A stretch of 46,421 nt of DNA from an uncultured Collinsella sp. (GTDB lineage: Bacteria > Actinomycetota > Coriobacteriia > Coriobacteriales > Coriobacteriaceae). The notes under the pieces were generated by a model. That model was not told the DNA's origin and did not search any database. It saw only the letters and a list, made by a program, of their open reading frames with translations. Location: contig CAUGJE010000015.1 of the NCBI GenBank assembly GCA_959599915.1, positions 1-46,421 on the forward strand, in the 5' to 3' direction. The stretch's first letter is position 1; each line of letters begins with the position of its first letter. The position numbers were made by a program, and so were the translations under genes. Below are positions 16,801 to 26,666 of this stretch, piece by piece.

Positions 16801-16833
16801 CATTCAGCCCCACAATCCGAGGACGTAGTCGTA

Positions 16834-16958
16834 GCAGGATCTGAGGGCTAACCTTCGCGGACACTCCGCAGGACGAAAGAACCCCCGCCGCACGTAGTGC
16901 GCAGCGGGGGTTCTTTCATGTCCGAGGACGTCCGCGAAGGTTAGCCCTCAGATCCTGC
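16834..16958. repeat. Nested 125-bp inverted repeat with perfect 29-bp arms
   Basis: The outer arms 16834-16862 and 16930-16958 are perfect reverse complements (starting GCAGGATCTGAGGG). Inside lies the 14-bp stem of a terminator. CCGAGGACG occurs both just outside the left arm and just inside the right arm. The right arm ends 10 bases before the PFOR stop codon position on the minus strand. Confidence 0.75.
16875..16917 (-). terminator. Terminator downstream of the PFOR gene
   Basis: GAAAGAACCCCCGC pairs perfectly with GCGGGGGTTCTTTC, with an inner CGCAC/GTGCG stem; T-rich 3' sides exist on both strands. It lies about 50 bases beyond the PFOR stop and probably ends that transcript. It forms the core of the larger inverted repeat. 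Confidence 0.75.
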
Positions 16959-16968
16959 GGTGGGAGAC

Positions 16969-20508
<3,540 letters not shown>

Positions 20509-20923
20509 ATACCCCTCTCCTCTCATATAGGTATACAGGCCCCGGCGATCGCCGGGATGTTGGCGTGATGGGATTTACGCTGTTGCTTCCAATCATCTGG
20601 CAGGCAGGCTCAGCAGCAGGTACGTGGCGTGGAGAGAAGACATGCCGAGGCGAGGGGCAACTGATGCGCCCCACAGACCCGACCGCCCGTCTTGCACATG
20701 ACCGAGCGCCGCAAAGGCCGCATGCCGGATGCTCCCGGGCACGCCCCGGCGATGGGAAGCGCCCGCAACGGAAATCCGCATGCGGGCTTATTGTACCCCG
20801 CCGTCAAGTGTAATTTCGGCAAATATAGGCGGGCGGTAAAGGTTTACCTCGGGTGACTGCCAAGGGCCAAAATGGCCTCTCCATCCCCAGACGACCGACT
20901 CTGGCGCGCCAAGGAGTGTCCCC
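20509..20923. other. Upstream region of the PFOR gene, with a 16-bp palindrome
   Basis: About 415 bases without a gene. CCCGGCGATCGCCGGG (20541-20556) is a perfect palindrome in the leader, 33 bases before the PFOR start. A -10-like TACAAT on the minus strand (20790-20795), preceded closely by TTGACG, may be part of the PFOR promoter, although the spacing between the two is too short for a standard pair. Nothing else was recognised. Confidence 0.35.
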
Positions 20924-20958
20924 AGCCGGCAGAAAAGGAACGTCCCTATCTGCCGGCT
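20924..20958. repeat. Hairpin overlapping the FHA gene stop codon
   Basis: AGCCGGCAGA (20924-20933) and TCTGCCGGCT (20949-20958) form a perfect 10-bp stem around AAGGAACGTCCCTA. The inner arm includes the last bases of the FHA gene. GTGTCCCC lies just outside. There is no T-run, so it may act as a weak terminator or be an insertion of a small palindromic element. Confidence 0.55.
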
Positions 20959-21895
20959 AGAGAGCACCGAAGAGGATAGCGTAGGTAGTGGATTCGCCGA
21001 GCTTGAGCTCGTCGCCGGGATTGAGCTGGGCGGAACGGCCGGGCTCGACCTGAATGCAAACGCGCGTGGCCCCGTTTACCACCACGGTTCCGTTGGTGGA
21101 CGACAAGTCCTCGACGTGCCAGATATTTTGAGCATCGCACCAGATATGGGCATGGCGGGCCGAGACATCGTCGCCGACGTCGGTAATATCGCCCTCACCA
21201 GTGGCCAGCGCGCCAATCTCAACACCCTGCTCACTCGGCTGAATCCAGCGCGGGGCGCTCACGACAAAACTGTTTTGCACGCGCAGCAAGCCCAAAGGGT
21301 GCGCCGGGGCGGGTTCGCGTTCGCCCGCAGTCAGCGACATGCCAAGCGAACGCGGCGTGGATGTGCCTCCGCCGCAGGTCGCGTTCGCGTAGTCGATGGC
21401 ATAGTTCACCGAGGACCGCACATCCGCCGAACAACCGACGGCGACAAACAGCACCAGCACGACCTCGGCGCGCTCGGCGGGCATGAGTTCCGCCGCCTGG
21501 GACAGGCGATCGAGCGCGTTGCGATAGAGATTCGTGTCCTGGTGGCACTCTTCGAGCGCGCGTACCATCGGTTCACCTGCAGGACCGCACACCATATTGA
21601 TTACAGCCGTGGAGTCCATGGGATTGCGCTGGCGCAGGGCCAGTTGCGACATAATACGCGCAGCCGAGGTACCGTATTCGGCAAAGTAGCGCTGCTGAAG
21701 CGTGCCGACCGGCGCGCGAACGATAAAGCGGGAAACCCAAGAGCGATCGGCGGCTCGGCTCTGCGGGCTGCGGCCGTCGGCGAGCGGACGGGACGAAAGC
21801 ACCAAGCCGCACAGCTCGATATGGCTCAGATGCGCTGCGCGCTTAAAGATGTCAAACATGGCCCCGCATGGGGTGAGCTCAACTTGAGATGCCAT
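20957..21895 (-). CDS. FHA-domain protein of a kinase operon
   Basis: A 312-residue protein with a C-terminal forkhead-associated domain (about 215-305). Its phosphothreonine-binding residues are visible in VSARHAHIW and DLSSTNGTVVVNG. The first 200 residues are of unknown family and carry several cysteines but no membrane helix. FHA domains bind phosphothreonine, so it should read phosphorylation by the kinase encoded immediately upstream. The two genes are 3 bases apart, and its SD (AAGGAGG) lies in the end of the kinase gene. The stop codon lies in a hairpin. The FHA call is firm; the output of the protein is unknown. Confidence 0.85.
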   Translation of the reverse strand: MASQVELTPCGAMFDIFKRAAHLSHIELCGLVLSSRPLADGRSPQSRAADRSWVSRFIVRAPVGTLQQRYFAEYGTSAARIMSQLALRQRNPMDSTAVINMVCGPAGEPMVRALEECHQDTNLYRNALDRLSQAAELMPAERAEVVLVLFVAVGCSADVRSSVNYAIDYANATCGGGTSTPRSLGMSLTAGEREPAPAHPLGLLRVQNSFVVSAPRWIQPSEQGVEIGALATGEGDITDVGDDVSARHAHIWCDAQNIWHVEDLSSTNGTVVVNGATRVCIQVEPGRSAQLNPGDELKLGESTTYAILFGAL

Positions 21896-21898
21896 GAC

Positions 21899-23743
21899 CT
21901 AGGCCTCCTTGGTCGTAGAAATAGAATCGGACGATACTTCGACAGGTCCGCCAAAAGTACGGACAGCTGCGGCTCCACCGGCAAGCGGAGTCGCCATCTG
22001 GGCTTTTGTGCGTCGCGGTGCCGAAACGGGAAGTTCAAAGGCAAAGCCCATCGCAAGCAAAAACCACGTAAGCGTATAGGTTGCAACCAGAGCGGCAACA
22101 AGGCCGCCCATCACGGCGCGTTGGGAAAATACGCTACATGCAGCCACAACCAGCACCGGAACCTCGCAGGCAGAAAGCGCAAGCACACCCTGCAGGAAGC
22201 CCGAGCGCCGATCGCGCGCAAGTGCCCCCGCGGCAACGCCGGCTATGCCTGGCAGCGCCAACGCCAGTGCGGCAATAATACCCGGTAGCGACCCAGACCA
22301 CACGAGCGATCCCAAAGTCGCCGTCACGCGAGCGCCCGACGCCAGCAGCGCGGCCGAAACCACGACCACAGCCCAAACCACGCCACAGACGACCGTCGCG
22401 CCGACCATCAGCGCGCGACGAACCGCGCGGCCAGACGCATCCATGGGGCACGGCGTGAGCGGCTCGCCGCGGAGCGAACGACCGACATTTTGCGCATAGT
22501 GGTCACAAAACGCCGAGAGCGCCGCCTCGACCGCCGCCGGCTCGGGACGATCTTTTTGATGGCTGGACAGACAGGCCATCACCACGTCGAACAGCTGGGC
22601 ATCGACAAACGCCAGCGCATCGCGTAGCTCCTCGGAATCCGGCTCAAGCCCCAGCTGCTGGGCCTGCTCGGCCGCAGCGAGCGCCACATCGGGCTCACGA
22701 CGAAGCAGCTGAGTCAAATCGCAACCGGGCGCATGGGCACCAATGGGATAGTCGGGCAGCGTGTCCATCTTGAGACGGTAGGGGCTGGCGATGTCGCGCG
22801 TCTTTTTGCGCGAACCCGAGGTGCCCGAAGTGCTCGGCGCGGCTTCGTATGGCGCGGCGCCGGCAATGAGCTCGTAAACCGTGCTTGCTGCGGCATAGAC
22901 GTCGATCGCCGGCGACATACGCAAAGCGCGCAGGTCGGGAATATCGTCGGTGAGCATCTCGGGCGGGGCATAGGCAACCGTCGCGCGACGCAGCGTGGCA
23001 TAGCGCTCCGTAAACGACGCCTTGCCGCCGGTACCGGCCACGGCCGACGCAGGCTCAAGCGCCAGCGACGAGCCAAAGTCGATCAGGCACAGGTCAAAGG
23101 TGCCCTCGGCAAGCTGCCGGTCAAGCGGTAGACGCGCCGTACGCACCATAATATTAGCGGGCGAGATATCGCGATGGACAAAGCCCTCGCCCACCAGGCT
23201 CATACGGCAGAGCAGATCGAACAGGTCGCGACCCAGACGCGCCGCCACAAGCGGCGATAGGCGGCCGGCATCGTCCACGGCAAAGCGCGAGCGCAAGCGG
23301 GCGAGCGTCTCGCCCTCGACCCATTCCATGACAATTGCAGGCACACCGTCGACCTCGCCCCAGCCATAGAGGCGGGGAAAGCCCTTAAGGCCCGAAAGGG
23401 CGCGATAGCATTCGTATTCCTCGCGAAACGCCGCTTTGAACTTGGCGACCAGCGCCTCATGGGCGGCATCGTCGTCAAACTCATCGCGCGTCGGCAAGAT
23501 GAGCTGTTTGAGTGCTACGGCCTCGCCTTGGGCGTTGACGGCACGCGTCACGCGGCCGATACCGCCACGGCGCATGGTGGCATCGTCGGCAAACAGCATC
23601 GTAAAACGACGCAGATAGGCAGGCAGTTCGTCCTGACCGAGCGCAATGGCCGGCTCAAACCCGTCGACACGCGCCAGGCGCAAGCCGACCATGGGATCGC
23701 GACCGAGCGATTGTGGTGTGGTGGATGCAAGATCGGTCATCAT
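21899..23743 (-). CDS. Membrane Ser/Thr protein kinase with an altered catalytic loop
   Basis: A 614-residue protein. An N-terminal kinase domain (about 45-400) has a glycine-loop segment RRGGIGRVTRA, VALKQL (ATP Lys), VMEWVEGETL, catalytic loop HRDISPANI and LIDFGS. It is followed by about 5 hydrophobic segments (about 440-585) and a Ser/Thr-rich C-terminal tail. The catalytic-loop Lys of the usual HRDxKPxN is Ser here, a change also known in some bacterial kinase-like proteins, so activity is likely but not certain. The ATG overlaps the stop of the exported-protein gene upstream (ATGA). There are no PASTA domains, so any external sensing must use the membrane region or the partner protein. 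Confidence 0.85.
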   Translation of the reverse strand: MMTDLASTTPQSLGRDPMVGLRLARVDGFEPAIALGQDELPAYLRRFTMLFADDATMRRGGIGRVTRAVNAQGEAVALKQLILPTRDEFDDDAAHEALVAKFKAAFREEYECYRALSGLKGFPRLYGWGEVDGVPAIVMEWVEGETLARLRSRFAVDDAGRLSPLVAARLGRDLFDLLCRMSLVGEGFVHRDISPANIMVRTARLPLDRQLAEGTFDLCLIDFGSSLALEPASAVAGTGGKASFTERYATLRRATVAYAPPEMLTDDIPDLRALRMSPAIDVYAAASTVYELIAGAAPYEAAPSTSGTSGSRKKTRDIASPYRLKMDTLPDYPIGAHAPGCDLTQLLRREPDVALAAAEQAQQLGLEPDSEELRDALAFVDAQLFDVVMACLSSHQKDRPEPAAVEAALSAFCDHYAQNVGRSLRGEPLTPCPMDASGRAVRRALMVGATVVCGVVWAVVVVSAALLASGARVTATLGSLVWSGSLPGIIAALALALPGIAGVAAGALARDRRSGFLQGVLALSACEVPVLVVAACSVFSQRAVMGGLVAALVATYTLTWFLLAMGFAFELPVSAPRRTKAQMATPLAGGAAAVRTFGGPVEVSSDSISTTKEA

Positions 23744-24645
23744 AGGGCAAGCGCCGCCACGTTATTGTTGAAGTTACCGAGCGCGACGTCATCATCGCCG
23801 TAATGGCCGACCCATTGACATAGGTTGGTGTAACAGCCCCACAGATTGGCATACTGCTGATACCACTTTGACCGGGGCGAGAATGTCTGACGACCAAACT
23901 CGGCTCGAATGACAAACATCTCCCCGACCAGGCTGTCGCACGGCCTGGGATCTCCCGTAGAGTTATAGGTCGAGACCACGTCATTGGCACGAGAAACATA
24001 GCCGTCGAGCATGTTGTACTTGGTCACAAGCCAACTGTGAATGCTCTCTTCCTCAGCAGCGGAAAGGCCACCGGAGTTTGCATCGTTGTCAGCGTTGCCG
24101 CCCGTCGAGCCGCCGTTTCCAGACCCTCCGGCAGAGGAACCCGACCCAGAGCCGCCGCCCGAACTCGACGAATCCGAGCCGGAGCCAGAAGTATCCGAGC
24201 TACCGGGCTTTCCGGACTGCTGGGCGTCCTGCTCCTTCTGCCGCTCGACCTTATTCACCGTTGCCGCCACGCTATTGTTGGACAACCGATCGATGATCTT
24301 GGTGTTGGTGAGCACGATGGTTTTGCCATTGGCAAGCGTGACTTCGTTGTCCGGGGCCTCGGCGCCGTCCGCGTCGTCGGCGCCAAACACAATATGCGCG
24401 ACCACACTTGCCCAAGCATATCCAGTCGTGGTGCCCAGATCACTTTTGACCTCATGCCCCACGCGCGGTTCGCGTGCGGCATGTGCCTGCATCATGGACG
24501 GCACGGTCATGCCATAGGCAGAAACGCCAGCTATGACCAGCACCAGCGAGCAAGACAGCAGTGCGTACGCCCGCGGCGCCAAGCCCAGTCGGCGTCGCAT
24601 GCGCACCGCGGCGCCGCGCTTTGTCTGAGTGCCACCGGGCCGCAT
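23740..24645 (-). CDS. Exported or membrane-anchored Ser/Gly-rich protein
   Basis: A 301-residue protein of unknown family. A basic N-terminus (MRPGGTQTKRG..RMRRR) and a hydrophobic helix (about 25-47) with an AHA-A site suggest a signal anchor or cleavable signal. After a region of about 80 residues comes a Ser/Gly/Asn linker (about 145-190), then a C-terminal domain of about 100 residues with three Cys (one in PRPCDSL, two in LWGCYTNLCQW). ATG at 24645 is chosen for its GGAGGAG SD; upstream in-frame ATGs would run into a terminator hairpin. It is the first gene of a trio with a kinase and an FHA protein and may be the external sensor or the substrate. Confidence 0.7.
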   Translation of the reverse strand: MRPGGTQTKRGAAVRMRRRLGLAPRAYALLSCSLVLVIAGVSAYGMTVPSMMQAHAAREPRVGHEVKSDLGTTTGYAWASVVAHIVFGADDADGAEAPDNEVTLANGKTIVLTNTKIIDRLSNNSVAATVNKVERQKEQDAQQSGKPGSSDTSGSGSDSSSSGGGSGSGSSAGGSGNGGSTGGNADNDANSGGLSAAEEESIHSWLVTKYNMLDGYVSRANDVVSTYNSTGDPRPCDSLVGEMFVIRAEFGRQTFSPRSKWYQQYANLWGCYTNLCQWVGHYGDDDVALGNFNNNVAALAL

Positions 24646-24660
24646 GCGTTCTCCTCCAAC

Positions 24661-24685
24661 AAAAACACGCCGCTCGGGAGCGGCG
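24661..24685 (-). terminator. Terminator-like hairpin just before the trio's first gene
   Basis: On the minus strand, CGCCGCT pairs with AGCGGCG and GTGTTTTTG follows. The T-run is only about 16 bases before ATG at 24645. It may end read-through from recR or attenuate the kinase/FHA operon. Confidence 0.6.
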
Positions 24686-24823
24686 CATTCATTCGAATCC
24701 ATATTTGAGTGTATCAGCGAACCCAAAAGGTTGCGCAACGAATGGGCAAATTAAGGATGCGAGTGGAAGCATCCATGCGATAAGCGGATACAAAGCATCT
24801 TTGTTGCACAACAAACTTACAGT

Positions 24824-24853
24824 CGCACGGGGAAATTATGACTACCCCGTGCG
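24824..24853 (-). terminator. Hairpin downstream of recR
   Basis: A perfect 9-bp stem CGCACGGGG / CCCCGTGCG with a 12-base loop, 38 bases past the recR stop; no clear T-run follows on the minus strand. Just beyond lies TTGTTG-CA-CAACAA (about 24801-24814), a short dyad that could be an operator. Confidence 0.45.
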
Positions 24854-24890
24854 TCGCGAGGAAAACATACGGCAGGAGCAGGCTCGCCAC

Positions 24891-25487
24891 CTAAATCGTG
24901 CGACGGGCCTCAATGGCGCGCCCGAGCGTAATCTCGTCGGCATACTCCAGGTCGCCGCCCACGGGCAGACCACTCGCCAGACGCGACACCTCGACGCCCA
25001 GCGGCTTGATAGTGCGGGCCAGGTAGCTCGCCGTGGTCTCGCCCTCAATATTGGGGTTGGTGGCGATGATGACCTCGTGGATGTCCTCGTGACCCAAGCG
25101 TGCCAGCAGCTCGCGAATGTGCAGCTGCTCGGGGCCAATCTTGTCCATGGGGCTGATCACGCCGCCCAATACGTGGTAGAGACCGTGGTAGCTGCCCGTG
25201 CGCTCGATCGCCTGGACGTCGCGCGGCTCGCCCACCACGCAAATGCGAGTGGTGTCGCGCATCGAATCCTGGCAGATGGAGCACTCGTCGGCCGTGGCGT
25301 AGTTAAAGCAGCGGCTGCAAAAGTGAACCTCCTGCTTAACCTCCAGGATGGCCTCGGCCAGGCGGCGCGCCTCCTCGGCGTCAGCCTCCAACAGGTAATA
25401 GGCGATGCGCTGAGCTGACTTGGGACCAATGCCCGGCAGGCGGCCCAGCTCATCGAGCAGTTTTTGCAGACTGTGATTCGCACTCAT
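24891..25487 (-). CDS. recR: Recombination protein RecR
   Basis: A 198-residue RecR, a ring-forming DNA-binding protein that works with RecF and RecO to load RecA at gaps. The helix-hairpin-helix GRLPGIGPKSAQRIAYYLL, a zinc site with C57, C60, C69 and C72, and the Toprim domain (about 80-175) with GEPRDVQAIERTG and ATNPNIEGE are all present at normal length. The start ATG lies 13 bases after the ybaB stop with no clear SD (ACGCATATAT), so translation may depend on coupling to ybaB. The order ybaB-recR is the widely conserved one. Confidence 0.96.
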   Translation of the reverse strand: MSANHSLQKLLDELGRLPGIGPKSAQRIAYYLLEADAEEARRLAEAILEVKQEVHFCSRCFNYATADECSICQDSMRDTTRICVVGEPRDVQAIERTGSYHGLYHVLGGVISPMDKIGPEQLHIRELLARLGHEDIHEVIIATNPNIEGETTASYLARTIKPLGVEVSRLASGLPVGGDLEYADEITLGRAIEARRTI

Positions 25488-25500
25488 ATATATGCGTGTC

Positions 25501-25821
25501 TTAGAACGGCATGCCCGGGATGTTGAGGCCGCCGGTGATGGCGCCCATCTGCTTGTTGGCGAGCTCGTTAACGCCGCGGACGGCCTCGTTGACGGCAGCC
25601 ATGATCATGTCCTGCAGCATATCGACGTCCTCGGGATCGAGGGCATCGGGGTCGATGGTAAGGTTGACGAGCTCCATCTCGCCGTTAACGGTCACCTTGA
25701 CCATACCGCCGCCGGCAGAGGCGTCGACGGTCTGGGACTTAAGGTTTTCCTGCGCGGCGGCAAGCTGCTCCTGCATCTTGCGAGCCTGCTTCATCATCTG
25801 CTGCATGTTCATACCGGCCAT
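25501..25821 (-). CDS. ybaB: YbaB/EbfC nucleoid-associated protein
   Basis: A 106-residue protein of the YbaB/EbfC family: small dimeric DNA-binding proteins made with DnaX and RecR in most bacteria. Family features are the Met/Gln-rich helix MQQMMKQARKMQEQL, the core VNGEMELVNLTIDPD and the helical VDMLQDMIMAAVNEA segment. The SD AAAGGAG precedes the ATG. Co-transcribed with recR. A strong palindrome lies about 180 bases upstream. Confidence 0.95.
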   Translation of the reverse strand: MAGMNMQQMMKQARKMQEQLAAAQENLKSQTVDASAGGGMVKVTVNGEMELVNLTIDPDALDPEDVDMLQDMIMAAVNEAVRGVNELANKQMGAITGGLNIPGMPF

Positions 25822-25982
25822 GATGGCTCCTTTACGTGCGGCCGCACGCCGAGCTGCAAGGGCAGCCGGAGCGCGGCGGGACTTTCAAACTCAAAAATCG
25901 TACCACGGCGCGGGGCAAGCAAGCGGGGCGGACACGCTACCTCAGTCGATATACATGTCCTCCAATACAAACCACGCGCAAA

Positions 25983-26019
25983 GATTATGCAAGGCCGAAT
26001 TATGCAAGGTTGCATAATT
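25983..26019. promoter_or_regulatory. Palindrome AATTATGCAA-GG-TTGCATAATT plus a direct half-site
   Basis: A perfect 22-bp palindrome (25998-26019), preceded 15 bases earlier by another copy of ATTATGCAAGG (25984-25994). It lies between ybaB (minus) and the small membrane gene (plus) and could regulate either. The remaining bases of this 350-base gap (25822-26171) hold no gene that I can support. Confidence 0.5.
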
Positions 26020-26130
26020 ATCTCAAGCTACATCTAGCAGAGCTGGAACCAGGCAGTTTATGCGTAGGGCTACAAGGCTACATGGCAAAATGCCGAGCCG
26101 CTGCTCGAGGCGGCACGCATGGCGGCTGGG

Positions 26131-26136
26131 TATAAT
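26131..26136 (+). promoter_or_regulatory. -10 box TATAAT of the small membrane gene
   Basis: A perfect TATAAT lies 35 bases upstream of the GTG start at 26172, preceded by TGGG. No good -35 hexamer was found at 16-18 bases. The location and sequence fit a promoter. Confidence 0.5.
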
Positions 26137-26171
26137 TTGATTATCATAGATGACGATTTGGAGGTGCCCTC

Positions 26172-26645
26172 GTGAATGTCCCAGCCGTACTCCAAAACAT
26201 CCGCTCAAAACACCCCGTTGCATATGTGGTTCTCTATCTCTTTGTCGTCTGGGTATTACTGGTTATCATCACCCATGCCATAGCTTTTGGAGCAGAACTG
26301 CTGATAGCCAGCTCGGACCAGCCCGTCGTCAAATGGGAGACGACCGATGAATGCACCAACGGAACCCGAACCATTTACTACAACAGCCCGTCCCTCTACC
26401 AAGAGTTCAAGGTCAAGATAAAGGACTCCAAGATTGTCGATGCCGAACTGGGCTCTTTATTTACAATCGGAGCAACCGTCAACGCCGAGCAAGTCGAGTA
26501 CACGGACAGCCATGCGACGTATCGTATCGACCTCAGCATCCTAGGCCGACCGTCACGCGCCTGTCTGCTCGAATGCGATATACGCGGCACCACGTTGCAC
26601 ATGTCCGAAATACAGATGCGCCCGGGCAAGGGGTTCTCTTCTTGA
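26172..26645 (+). CDS. Small single-pass membrane protein of unknown function
   Basis: A 157-residue protein with one N-terminal membrane helix (about 17-43: a Val/Leu/Ile-rich stretch around YLFVVWVLL) and a beta-rich soluble domain of about 110 residues (SLYQEFKVKIKDSKIV...) that should lie outside. It starts with GTG, supported by GGAGGTG six bases upstream and a TATAAT box. I do not recognise the family. It lies convergent to dnaX (21-base gap) and divergent from ybaB, splitting the usual dnaX-ybaB-recR order. Codon use and SD support a real gene. Confidence 0.7.
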   Translation: MNVPAVLQNIRSKHPVAYVVLYLFVVWVLLVIITHAIAFGAELLIASSDQPVVKWETTDECTNGTRTIYYNSPSLYQEFKVKIKDSKIVDAELGSLFTIGATVNAEQVEYTDSHATYRIDLSILGRPSRACLLECDIRGTTLHMSEIQMRPGKGFSS

Positions 26646-26666
26646 GCAGTATACCCGCCTGCGCAG

